A DNA stretch of 12,414 nucleotides from an uncultured Caryophanales bacterium (lineage in GTDB: Bacteria > Bacillota_I > Bacilli_A > Acholeplasmatales > Anaeroplasmataceae), in the NCBI GenBank assembly GCA_937885165.1, contig CAKZZJ010000078.1, positions 1 to 12,414 on the forward strand. Direction: 5' to 3'. Positions 1-8,773 of this stretch are shown here, one piece after another. The position numbers were made by a program, and so were the translations under genes. The notes under the pieces were generated by a model. It had not been told where the DNA came from. It did no database searches and worked only from the letters and a program-made list of their open reading frames with translations. The stretch's first letter is position 1. Each line of letters opens with the position of its first letter.

Positions 1-65
1 TTAAAACCTAGAGTAGGTCTATCAATGGTATTTACGTAAAGTTTACCACATTTTTAAAGCTTATG

Positions 66-113
66 ATAAAAATAGAAGAAACAGACTATAAAAGTTGTTT
101 CTTCTATTTTTAT
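66..113 (-). terminator. Rho-independent terminator closing the operon, possibly bidirectional
   Basis: A 17-bp perfect inverted repeat (66-82 paired with 97-113) with a 14-nt loop starts 14 nt past the stop codon of the ATPase gene. Read on the minus strand the stem ends in a run of T (UUUUUAU in RNA), as expected for an intrinsic terminator. The stem is AT-rich, with GAAGAAAC forming its stronger part. The plus-strand reading also ends in a T-rich tract (TTTTTATTTAATTT), so it could serve a convergent gene from the left as well. Confidence 0.85.
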
Positions 114-127
114 TTAATTTAAATTTG

Positions 128-2155
128 TTAGATTACTCTAATACCTCTATCTGCTTCAACGATGCCAACTGTACAAATATCAATGCTTATGTTTACGTTT
201 GAAGATACTTTAACATCTTCATTTCTTAATAACACATTAACAAGCTTTCCTTTAACATCAACTTCAGCAAATTTTTCTTTGCCGTAATCTAAAATCTTAG
301 TTACAACTCCATCAAAGCCTTTATCTGCAAATTTTACAGCATATGGAGAGAAGTCAAGTTCTAATTTAATATCAAATACTTTACGGCCAGCAGCATTAAA
401 TAATTTTTCTTGAATAAAATCATTTGTATATAATTCTTTATCAGCTACTGCTAAACCAAAATTAAATGTCTTTTTATCTGTTCTTTCTTTAATCATTTGT
501 GAGTCTAAGACATTATATAAATTAAGTCTTTCTACAACTACTTCATCTGCTTTAGATACAGTTACTTTTTTCCAGTCGATATCAGCTTTTACAGTTTTAG
601 CATCCTGTGCTATATCGTTATTTCCTACAGCAAATACACTCTTATTACCAAAGGCTAAACGTAGTAATTTTTGTTTACCTACTTCCTCTATAGTTAAAAC
701 CTTAAATTCTTTATCGCCTTTTGGAGCGCTATATGAAAAATCATTATGTGCTAAAGGATGAACTGGATTTTTGAAGCCCTTTGATGCAAAATGAGGTTTT
801 AATTCTTCAAATGCTTCAGCATATTTTGAATCTTCAAATGATTCATCTTCATTTACATCATTATCGAAGAAGAAGGCATCAGATGGAACTATAAATTTAT
901 ATTCACCATCTTCTAGTTTAATTGCTTCAGGTAAATTAAATTTAATGCCATTTAAATCAACTACGCCAGCTTTAACTACGCCTTCAATTTGGTTTTCTTT
1001 TGGAATACGTGGCATAATTGATTCTTCTGTTTCATGATCAAATAAGTGAATACGTTTTGAATCTAAAGCTACCTTAATCTTTTGATCTAATTCGTAATGA
1101 CTTCTTGGGTCTACTTTTAAAACTAATCTAGTTGTGCTTTCAGTTCCTTTATCATTTTCTGGATCTAATTCACAATATAAAATAGATTCACTACCTAAGG
1201 CTTCGATGATGCCTACATTGCATTCTAATGCTGTTTCTTCATGAGAACTTACAAATTCTTCTTCAACATGAACATCTTCTGGCCTAATACCCATTGTCAC
1301 TAAAGTTTCGCCATCAAGATATTCTGGCTTTGCTTTAACAAATGTTTCAGCAGGAACCACTATCTTTCTTTCATTAGCGAAGGTAATTTCTATTTTATCA
1401 TCAACTTTCTTTAATTTAGCATCAAAGAAGTTCATTTGTGGTGTACCAATGAATGAAGCAACGAATTTATTGCCTGGATAGTCATATAAATTTGTTGGTG
1501 TATCTATTTGTTGTACAACACCAAGTTTCATAACAACAATTCTTGTACCCATGGTCATAGCCTCTACTTGATCGTGAGTTACATAAATGAATGTTGTTTG
1601 AAGTTGTTTATGTAATTTTGAAATTTCTGTACGCATTTGCGCACGTAATTTAGCATCCAAATTTGATAGTGGCTCATCAAGTAGGAAGACTTTTGGATCA
1701 CGAACGATAGCTCTACCTAGTGATACACGTTGACGTTGACCACCAGATAAGGCTCTAGGTTTACGATCTAAGAATTGAACTATTTCAAGTCTTTCTGCCG
1801 CTTCTTGAACTCTCTTATCAATTTCTTCTTCAGTTATATCTTTTCTCATACGAAGGGCAAACGCCATATTTTCACGAACTGTCATATGAGGATATAATGC
1901 GTAGTTTTGGAATACCATGGCGATATTACGATCCTTAGGTTCAACATCGTTAACTACGTCATCGCCAATCATTAATTCGCCTGCCGTGATTTCTTCAAGT
2001 CCTGCAATCATTCTTAGAGTTGTTGATTTACCACAGCCTGATGGTCCAACAAAGACGATAAATTCTTTATCTTCTATGTCCATACAAAAGTCGTTTACGG
2101 CTTTTACCCCACCATCATATACTTTATAGATGTGTTTTAATTTTAAACTTGCCAT
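128..2155 (-). CDS. Sugar ABC transporter ATPase, MsmK/MalK/UgpC type, with long C-terminal extension
   Basis: This is the cytoplasmic ATPase that would energise the CUT1 permease pair encoded upstream. The nucleotide-binding domain is complete: Walker A GPSGCGKST (37-45), Q-loop Gln83, signature LSGGQ (136-140), Walker B VFLLDE (156-161), D-loop SNLD (164-167) and H-loop His194. A MalK-type regulatory region follows to about residue 375, ending in the family-like stretch RIHLFDHETEESI. Relatives normally stop near there (about 360-380 aa). This protein continues for about 295 more residues, with an acidic stretch near 431-442 and a last ~75 residues (from about 600, GFDGVVTKILDYGKEKFAEV) that resemble another TOBE/OB-like unit. 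The ATG is preceded by GGGAG at good spacing and lies 15 nt after the pullulanase stop. Substrate (maltodextrins) is inferred from the neighbours. Function of the extension is unknown. Confidence 0.93.
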   Translation of the reverse strand: MASLKLKHIYKVYDGGVKAVNDFCMDIEDKEFIVFVGPSGCGKSTTLRMIAGLEEITAGELMIGDDVVNDVEPKDRNIAMVFQNYALYPHMTVRENMAFALRMRKDITEEEIDKRVQEAAERLEIVQFLDRKPRALSGGQRQRVSLGRAIVRDPKVFLLDEPLSNLDAKLRAQMRTEISKLHKQLQTTFIYVTHDQVEAMTMGTRIVVMKLGVVQQIDTPTNLYDYPGNKFVASFIGTPQMNFFDAKLKKVDDKIEITFANERKIVVPAETFVKAKPEYLDGETLVTMGIRPEDVHVEEEFVSSHEETALECNVGIIEALGSESILYCELDPENDKGTESTTRLVLKVDPRSHYELDQKIKVALDSKRIHLFDHETEESIMPRIPKENQIEGVVKAGVVDLNGIKFNLPEAIKLEDGEYKFIVPSDAFFFDNDVNEDESFEDSKYAEAFEELKPHFASKGFKNPVHPLAHNDFSYSAPKGDKEFKVLTIEEVGKQKLLRLAFGNKSVFAVGNNDIAQDAKTVKADIDWKKVTVSKADEVVVERLNLYNVLDSQMIKERTDKKTFNFGLAVADKELYTNDFIQEKLFNAAGRKVFDIKLELDFSPYAVKFADKGFDGVVTKILDYGKEKFAEVDVKGKLVNVLLRNEDVKVSSNVNISIDICTVGIVEADRGIRVI

Positions 2156-2170
2156 AATTTATCTCCCTAT

Positions 2171-5032
2171 CTATTGAACTATTATATAAGTACTATAAGC
2201 CGGAAGCGTAATATTTCCGCTTACTGTTTTAGTACTATTAAAATTAAAGCCATTTTCATCGGCGATAACACGCCATGAACCACTTACGCTAACGCCTGTT
2301 AATTCAGATGTCTTAATCTCCATTTCATAATCATTTGGATTCATTAAGATAGTCACACTTGAATATTCATCTGATGTTATTTCTTTATTATATCTATAGA
2401 CTAAACAGCCATAGAAATCAGTAACTAAGGCTTGATTTGTTCCCTTAGCCATTGAAGTGAAGCGCCTTGTTCTAAGCTCTATTAAAGATTTATACCAATT
2501 ATATAATTCACTAAATTCTTCTTGTCTATTATAATCAAAAGCATTTATCTTATCTTGGGCGTTATAGCTATTGTGGTTACCATATTTAGTTCTAGCTATT
2601 TCTTCACCAGCAAGTATAAATGATGTACCCTTACTTGTTAAAACTAGGGTAGCTGCCATCATATTCTTCTTCTCTAGAATGATATTTCTTTCACTATAGA
2701 TTGTTGGTGATTTTGTTTGAATGGTTGTGTTAACTAATTGATCCCATAAGGTGTAATTATCATGTGATGTGGTATAAGTGATGGTATGAGATGATTTATC
2801 TGATACTACACCATCGCCACTATAATTTAAGAATAAACCATTAATTCCGGCTTTAACTTTATTTCTTATGCCTTCATCATTATTATTTTGAACGTAGCCT
2901 GTACCACCATCATTATTGCCTTTAATACCTTCACGCATACGATCATTAAAGGCAGCGATTCTTTCATCTAATAGATTTAAATTATCGCTTGATGCGGAAG
3001 CTGAAACTTTACCACTTGAAGTATCAAGACCTAAGGCTCCTGCCGCCCAAGGCTCTCCATAAAGTAGGATACCTCTTCCACCAGGAAGCTCATCAAGTGC
3101 GTTTCTTATTTGATTCATTGTATAAACATCATGAATAGCCATTAGGTCAAATCTAAAGCCATCAATATGATATTCACTTGCCCAATAGGTCAAGGAATTA
3201 ATCATATATTGACGATACATTGCACGCTCTGATGCAGTTTCATTAGAACAGCCTGAGCCATCTGATAAATTATAAGCGCCTAGAGCATTTAGAGTCCAAG
3301 AATGATAACCAAATGTGCCATCATCACTAGATAAGGCTTGACGATAATAATACCCAGGAACCATTTTTTCAAAATAGCTATCAGCTGTATAAGTGTGATT
3401 ATATACAACATCCATAATTACGCCTATTCCAGCATCGTGTAAGGCTTTAACCATTTGCTTGAATTCATTAATTCTCACTTCGCCATTTTCGGCGTTAGTA
3501 GCGTATGAGCCTTCAGGAACGTTATAATTTTTAGGGTCATAGCCCCAGTTTTGTTTTGTAGTATAATCAGTGTTGTTGATGTATTCTTCATCAACTGTAG
3601 CGAAATCATAAACAGGGTTTAAATGTATGTAGGTTACACCTAAATCTTTTAAATAATTTATACCAGTTTTAATAGTATCTGAGCCTTTAGCGTAGGTATT
3701 TTCTTCAGTAAAGGCTAAATATTTACCTTTATATGTTAAGCCGCTATCTGCTGAAATAGAAAAGTCTCTTACATGAATTTCCCAAATAACACCTAAATCA
3801 CTATTATTGGTTCTAAGTGAAGTAGCTTTGGCTAAATCTTGAGTCCATCCATCAGGATTAGTTGAATCTAAATCACAAACCATAGCTCTATTGCCATTTA
3901 CGCCAACTGCTGTAGCGTAAATATCAACTGTTTCATTAACTTCACCTGAAACATAATTTGTATAGGTATAATATACGCCATTTAAGTCACCTGATACTTC
4001 AAGTTCCCATACCCCTTTAGTTTTCTTAGTCATAGCTTTAGCTGAAGAATATAAGGTAGTATCAAGTTCGTTACCATTTCTATAAAAATTAACTAAGACA
4101 TTTGTTGATATAGGCGCCCATACACGGAATGTTGTCTTTTCTTTGGTATATATCGCGCCAAAGTTCATATCGCCAGGAACACACTCTTGATTAAATTTAT
4201 CTGATAAATATAATCTAGTTTTTGTTACGCTAGTTCTAAATGCAGATACTTCTTCAATATATAGTTGATAATCAGCATTCCAATCGAAACCAGATTCTAA
4301 ATTTAAATTTGAAATTTTAGCTCTAAGACCATCGTTCCAAATATCAGATGCGTGTAGATTTTGTTTTAAAACTTCACCATCTGGATTATTTATGGCATCT
4401 GTTATCTTATATAAAGTTATATTAGTTTCAGATGTAATAACCTTAGTAGATTGGAATATTATATTATTGAAGTCATCAAAATTTGCAGATTCTATTCTTT
4501 CAAATGCACTTTTAGCTGAATCAAGTGAAGTATAATTATTTTTATCGCCAGCAATAATCCAAATGTTATATTCATTATTAGAATTAAATGATACTTCTAA
4601 ATATCTATCACTTGATAAATCTTTACCAGTATTATTATTCCAATATGGAGTTAAATATCCTAATTCATCAATGTATGAACGAACCATAATTAAGCCTAGT
4701 TTTTTACCTTGACTTACGGCTTTTGTTTCACTTGCATTAAGAGAAATCTTAAATAATTTACCAACGTTTTTAACACCATCTACTTCTCTTGAAAAATCTT
4801 CATCATCTGATACTGAGGCAACTACCTTACCTGAATCAACCCAGTAGTAAGCACCCCAGCTAACGTTTGCTTTACCGCCCCATTCATCATATGAATATGT
4901 TCCTTCACCATTGTAGAAGTGAACATAAATTATACCATTATCTTCAGCATATGTATTAGAAATAAAGATAGTTGAAAATACACCAAGAATCAGGGCTAAA
5001 AGTAGGAAGATGAAACTTAATTTTTTCTTCAT
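2171..5032 (-). CDS. pulA: Secreted type I pullulanase (GH13) with CBM41 and CBM48
   Basis: This extracellular enzyme would hydrolyse alpha-1,6 links in pullulan, amylopectin or glycogen fragments. Residues 1-29 form a signal peptide with a TYA cleavage site and no lipobox. Residues about 33-170 match the CBM41/PUD pattern (IIYVHFYN at the start, IWIIAGDKNNY near the end). A linker domain follows, then CBM48 from about 290 (TFRVWAP at 301-307). The GH13 catalytic region shows VIWEIHVRDFS (415-425), the type I pullulanase signature NWGYDP (495-500), region I DVVYNH (541-546), region II DGFRFD with nucleophile Asp629, region III GEPW with acid/base Glu660, and region IV SHDN (756-759). All catalytic residues are present. 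No transmembrane or LPXTG anchor is visible at the C-terminus, so it appears to be released or held only by its CBMs. The start has AGGTGAT as SD and follows malG by 9 nt. Confidence 0.95.
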   Translation of the reverse strand: MKKKLSFIFLLLALILGVFSTIFISNTYAEDNGIIYVHFYNGEGTYSYDEWGGKANVSWGAYYWVDSGKVVASVSDDEDFSREVDGVKNVGKLFKISLNASETKAVSQGKKLGLIMVRSYIDELGYLTPYWNNNTGKDLSSDRYLEVSFNSNNEYNIWIIAGDKNNYTSLDSAKSAFERIESANFDDFNNIIFQSTKVITSETNITLYKITDAINNPDGEVLKQNLHASDIWNDGLRAKISNLNLESGFDWNADYQLYIEEVSAFRTSVTKTRLYLSDKFNQECVPGDMNFGAIYTKEKTTFRVWAPISTNVLVNFYRNGNELDTTLYSSAKAMTKKTKGVWELEVSGDLNGVYYTYTNYVSGEVNETVDIYATAVGVNGNRAMVCDLDSTNPDGWTQDLAKATSLRTNNSDLGVIWEIHVRDFSISADSGLTYKGKYLAFTEENTYAKGSDTIKTGINYLKDLGVTYIHLNPVYDFATVDEEYINNTDYTTKQNWGYDPKNYNVPEGSYATNAENGEVRINEFKQMVKALHDAGIGVIMDVVYNHTYTADSYFEKMVPGYYYRQALSSDDGTFGYHSWTLNALGAYNLSDGSGCSNETASERAMYRQYMINSLTYWASEYHIDGFRFDLMAIHDVYTMNQIRNALDELPGGRGILLYGEPWAAGALGLDTSSGKVSASASSDNLNLLDERIAAFNDRMREGIKGNNDGGTGYVQNNNDEGIRNKVKAGINGLFLNYSGDGVVSDKSSHTITYTTSHDNYTLWDQLVNTTIQTKSPTIYSERNIILEKKNMMAATLVLTSKGTSFILAGEEIARTKYGNHNSYNAQDKINAFDYNRQEEFSELYNWYKSLIELRTRRFTSMAKGTNQALVTDFYGCLVYRYNKEITSDEYSSVTILMNPNDYEMEIKTSELTGVSVSGSWRVIADENGFNFNSTKTVSGNITLPAYSTYIIVQ

Positions 5033-5041
5033 TTACATCAC

Positions 5042-5938
5042 CTATCCTTTTACAGCGCCGCCAGTAATACCTTCGACAAAGTATTTTTGTAGGAATAAGA
5101 ATAAGCCTGTAATAGGGACAGCAACGAATACCGCACCAGCCATAAACATATTGTAATATGTATTAACGTTAGCGCCACTTATTAAGCTATATAAGCCTAC
5201 CGCTACTGTCCAGCTTTCCGTTTGTGTACCTAGGATATAGCTTGAGAAAATGAAATCTCCCCAAGGACCTAAGAAACTCATTAAAGCTGTATAGACAATG
5301 ATTGGTTTTGAAAGAGGAATAATTATTTTAAAGAAGATAGTTGAATTTGTAGCACCATCAATTCTAGCTGCCTCATCAAGAGATCTTGATATGGTATCAA
5401 AGAAACCTTTAGATACGTAATAATTAAGACCTGCTCCACCTGAATAAACTAAAATTAAGGCGATTAGCTTCTTCCAAAAATCTACATTACCGGCCATGCC
5501 TATAGATTTAAATATATGATAAATCGCAGCCATAGACATAAAGCCAGGGAACATTCCTAAGATTAAACCAATTGATTGTAATAATTTACGACTCTTGAAT
5601 CTAAAACGGCTTAATACATATGCCATACTTATTGTTAGGAAGGTAGATAATACTAAACATACAAGGGAAATAATTAAAGTATTTAAGAACCATCTCCAAT
5701 ATGGATATGTAGTATTTGTAAATAATTCTATATACCAATGGAATGAAAAGCTTGATGGGAATAAGCTACCATTTTGGTATGAACCTTCTTCTCCTGCGAA
5801 TGATTGAATAATCATCCAAACAAGAGGAAGAATCCAAATAATTGATAATATTACTAAAATTGTGTATGAAGTAGTCTTGCTGATAGCTTTTTTTCTTTTC
5901 ATACTAGAGGATTTCTTTACGACTAAAATCTTATTCAT
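5042..5938 (-). CDS. CUT1 sugar ABC transporter permease, MalG-like
   Basis: This is the second inner-membrane permease subunit of the maltodextrin-type importer. About six hydrophobic segments are visible, the first at roughly 24-46. The cytoplasmic EAA loop, which docks the ATPase, is clear at about 189-209 (EAARIDGATNSTIFFKIIIP). The C-terminus ending GGAVKG is typical of MalG-family permeases. The ATG at 5938 overlaps the upstream permease stop in TAATG, so translation is probably coupled. A second Met at residue 13 (MKRKK) would give a more usual N-terminus and remains possible. Sugar specificity is inferred from the pullulanase and starch-binding neighbours. Confidence 0.93.
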   Translation of the reverse strand: MNKILVVKKSSSMKRKKAISKTTSYTILVILSIIWILPLVWMIIQSFAGEEGSYQNGSLFPSSFSFHWYIELFTNTTYPYWRWFLNTLIISLVCLVLSTFLTISMAYVLSRFRFKSRKLLQSIGLILGMFPGFMSMAAIYHIFKSIGMAGNVDFWKKLIALILVYSGGAGLNYYVSKGFFDTISRSLDEAARIDGATNSTIFFKIIIPLSKPIIVYTALMSFLGPWGDFIFSSYILGTQTESWTVAVGLYSLISGANVNTYYNMFMAGAVFVAVPITGLFLFLQKYFVEGITGGAVKG

Positions 5939-7416
5939 TATGCAAAATCCTCCTCATTCTTAGTTGCTGAGCTATGACGATAAGTAATTAAAGATACAAT
6001 TGCTGAAACTAGGAATGTTAAAATACCCAATGTTGAAGCAAGCTTGTAGTTACTATTACCTGTCATAGTATATAGCCATGTAACAAGTAGTGAGGTTCCA
6101 CCGGCGCCATCTGCATAACCAGATACACCAAATGGGCCACCACCAGTAAGTAAATAAATGACATTAAAGTTATTTATATTACCAATGAATTGTGTAATTA
6201 GATATGGACCTGTGATGAATAGAATGTATGGAAGAGTAATTTTTCTAAACATAGTCATCTTGCTAGCACCATCTATTCTTGCAGATTCATATAAATCTTG
6301 AGGTATATTCATTAATATACCAGATGTGATTAACATTGAGTATGGAATACCTACCCAAAGGTTAACAAGAATTACAATTATTCTTGCTGCTGTAGTATCT
6401 TCAAATAGGTTAGTACCTTTACCGCCCATTCCTCTTATTATTTCCATAATTGGACCAAATTCACCAAGAAGTTGTCTCATAAGAAGTAAAGAAACGAATT
6501 GTGGAATTGCGATAGTAAGTACAAAGAATGTACGCCATACCTTCTTGAATTTTAAATCCTTTTTGTTAATTAATAGAGCTAAGGCAACTCCTAAGAAATA
6601 ATTTAAGAAGGTTGCGGCAAGAGCCCAAATTAATGTCCATAATAATACAGGGAAGAATGTTGTTGAAAGTCCGGTTGAACCAAATAGTGAACCAAAGTTT
6701 TGGAAGCCTACCCATTCAAATCCGGTTTCTGCTGGATGTTCTTGATCCCAGTTTGTAAAGGCAATTAAAATCATGAAGATTAAAGGTAAGATTGTAAATG
6801 CAACTACACCTATTAAGGCAATTACTAATAGGACTACATAAAATTTCTTATCTAAAAGATTTTTTATATCATCCTTAAATGTAGGTAGCTTTTTACCTAT
6901 AACTGAATTTTCATAAGCTTCAAAGGCACTCTTTATATTCATCATATACATTATAATGAAGGCAAAAATTACAATTATAGCTATTACACCAAATAGTAAG
7001 CATTGCATCGAATTATCACCAGAAACAGATATAGCTGCACCATCAGATCCAATTACGTGAATGCTGTAGCCAAAATCTGTACCTAAAGTGAAGAAACCTC
7101 TAATAGCGCCAATGCCATTAAATGCCATATAAAATATGAATAATGCTTCAATTAATAAGTAAGCAATACCTTTTGCTATTTGCTTTCTGGCAAAAGCTCC
7201 AAATCCCATAATAATGTAGGATAGCTTTACGCCTATATCTCCTTCTTTGAACATATAGACGTAATTTAAGAATCCATCTTTTATACTTATACCTAATTTT
7301 ATGAAGAATTCTTTCAATTTTTTAGGTAAGTTCTTAAAGAAGGCTAATATTGATAATCCTAGAGATTTGAACCATTGCCCGATTTTTGCGAATGTGTTTT
7401 GGAAAAATTGAGTCAT
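5938..7416 (-). CDS. CUT1 sugar ABC transporter permease, MalF-like, with N-terminal extension
   Basis: This is the first permease subunit, partner of the MalG-like protein. The C-terminal ~300 residues form the typical CUT1 permease: EAA loop at about 376-397 (YESARIDGASKMTMFRKITLP) and a glycine-rich GGGPFG near 425-430. The N-terminal ~190 residues are an extension: an amphipathic, Lys/Phe-rich stretch (1-60), a hydrophobic pair at about 84-106 and 139-158 around a ~35-residue presumably external loop, and a cytoplasmic linker. E. coli MalF also has an N-terminal hairpin, but its large periplasmic insertion (P2) is absent here. The start is set by AAGGAGAAG, which overlaps the stop of the binding-protein gene 11 nt upstream. 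The stop shares one base with the next start. Confidence 0.93.
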   Translation of the reverse strand: MTQFFQNTFAKIGQWFKSLGLSILAFFKNLPKKLKEFFIKLGISIKDGFLNYVYMFKEGDIGVKLSYIIMGFGAFARKQIAKGIAYLLIEALFIFYMAFNGIGAIRGFFTLGTDFGYSIHVIGSDGAAISVSGDNSMQCLLFGVIAIIVIFAFIIMYMMNIKSAFEAYENSVIGKKLPTFKDDIKNLLDKKFYVVLLVIALIGVVAFTILPLIFMILIAFTNWDQEHPAETGFEWVGFQNFGSLFGSTGLSTTFFPVLLWTLIWALAATFLNYFLGVALALLINKKDLKFKKVWRTFFVLTIAIPQFVSLLLMRQLLGEFGPIMEIIRGMGGKGTNLFEDTTAARIIVILVNLWVGIPYSMLITSGILMNIPQDLYESARIDGASKMTMFRKITLPYILFITGPYLITQFIGNINNFNVIYLLTGGGPFGVSGYADGAGGTSLLVTWLYTMTGNSNYKLASTLGILTFLVSAIVSLITYRHSSATKNEEDFA

Positions 7417-7427
7417 GATTCTTCTCC

Positions 7428-8756
7428 TTATGATTTAAGTTTGCTTTCGATTTTCTTTAATTCGGTTGACCATGAACTTTCAGCATAGGTTAATTTATAA
7501 ACACCTAATAAGAAGTTTTTCATATTATCCCAATAATTACTCATTTGGATAATACCAGGTTTTAATTTAGAATATTCACTTTGATTTACTACTACTTCAA
7601 CTGTATCAATTCCACTATTAATAGCTTCATCAAATAAATCTGAATTAGTAGGACAGAATTCTCTTTCTTCAAGACGAATTTGTTGATTTTCTTGATTTGC
7701 TAAATATGCTGCAACCTTAACAGCTTCATTTGTAAGTTTTTGGTCACGGTTAGGTTTATTTGATATACCATACATTTTAACACCAGAGAAGCTTACAAGT
7801 TGTGTATCACTTGATTCACCTTGGAAACGAATCTTTGGAAGCATAGCTACACCAAAGTTTGTGCCTAAGGCATCTTTGAATTGAGAAATCATGTGAGGTC
7901 CAGAAATCATTGCTGCAACCTTGCCATTTCTAAATGCTGCAAATTGGTCTGCTTTAGCAATTGAACCAAGCTTTGTTTGTGATGCTAATCCTGCGATATA
8001 TTTACAGGCTTTATATGCTTCAGCATTATCTAGGTTAATATCTGTTGGATCATTACCATTATCACCAAAGATTTTAACTCCTGCAGTATATAAGAACATT
8101 GTAGTATAGTAGCTATCGCTCATATCAATACCTAAGTTATAGTCAACTCCAGGGATTGATGCTTGAAGAATTCCTTCTAAAGTAGACACATTAGAAATTT
8201 TTGATTTGTTGTAATATAAGAAGCAATTTTCATAAGAATATGGAATTGCATAATTTGCATTATTATATTTAGCTGCTTGTTGGGCAACATCTATTTGTTC
8301 TTCAATTTGAGCTTGATAAGCTGTAGGTATCTGAAGAAGTGCTTGAGCACTCATAAGTGTACCGATTTGGTCATTAGCAAATGAGAATACATCTGCTGCT
8401 GCATCAACGTCACGAATAACTGTAGCACTAACGATATCTTCACCTTGATTTTCTATTTTCCAGTTATAAGTGTTGCTGGAATATTTTTCTTCATAACTTT
8501 GTAGCATGCTAAGAATCATTTCATGGTCTTCTTCTGCACACCATACAGTTATGTTAAATGCTGAACCATCACCATTTCCTTCTTCTGTAGTTTGTGTAGG
8601 TTTAGCAGTTGTTGTTTTAGTTCCAGATTGCTCAGATGATGGTGAATCATCTCTTTTATCTACATAATAAACAATCTCTTTACTACATGCGACTACTGGA
8701 ATAACCATAAAAGCTAATAAAAATAGCATTGTAAATTTTAAGATAATATTTTTCAC
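7428..8756 (-). CDS. Sugar ABC transporter substrate-binding lipoprotein, MalE-like
   Basis: This is the extracellular lipid-anchored binding protein that would deliver malto-oligosaccharides to the permeases. A signal peptide ends in a lipobox (VVAC, Cys24), followed by a Ser/Thr/Gly-rich tether (about 37-66, including GTKTTTAKPTQTTEEGNGDG) and then a family-1 solute-binding fold. Supporting motifs are NITVWCAEEDHEMI (69-82), YAIPYSYENCFLYYNKS, and the hallmark AAMISGPHMISQFKDALG followed by FGVAMLPK. The C-terminus is a typical amphipathic helix (ELKKIESKLK). The start codon is GTG, chosen because it gives the full signal peptide and sits 7 nt from a very strong SD. The next ATG (codon 10) would cut off the charged N-region. 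It lies 15 nt downstream of the broken starch-binding gene. Ligand is inferred from context. Confidence 0.94.
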   Translation of the reverse strand: MKNIILKFTMLFLLAFMVIPVVACSKEIVYYVDKRDDSPSSEQSGTKTTTAKPTQTTEEGNGDGSAFNITVWCAEEDHEMILSMLQSYEEKYSSNTYNWKIENQGEDIVSATVIRDVDAAADVFSFANDQIGTLMSAQALLQIPTAYQAQIEEQIDVAQQAAKYNNANYAIPYSYENCFLYYNKSKISNVSTLEGILQASIPGVDYNLGIDMSDSYYTTMFLYTAGVKIFGDNGNDPTDINLDNAEAYKACKYIAGLASQTKLGSIAKADQFAAFRNGKVAAMISGPHMISQFKDALGTNFGVAMLPKIRFQGESSDTQLVSFSGVKMYGISNKPNRDQKLTNEAVKVAAYLANQENQQIRLEEREFCPTNSDLFDEAINSGIDTVEVVVNQSEYSKLKPGIIQMSNYWDNMKNFLLGVYKLTYAESSWSTELKKIESKLKS

Positions 8757-8763
8757 TAGTTTT

Positions 8764-8773
8764 CCCCTCCTTT
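8764..8773 (-). promoter_or_regulatory. Ribosome binding site for the GTG-started binding-protein gene
   Basis: On the minus strand the sequence reads AAAGGAGGGG, then 7 nt, then GTG. It is nearly a full anti-SD match and overlaps the stop codon of the upstream gene. It fixes the GTG as the start, and it should allow good independent initiation even though the upstream frame is broken. Confidence 0.8.

Noticed and set aside
1..39. C-terminal tail of a convergent plus-strand gene ending at 37-39
   Set aside because: Only 12 codons are visible and other frames are equally possible, so it is not supportable as a feature.
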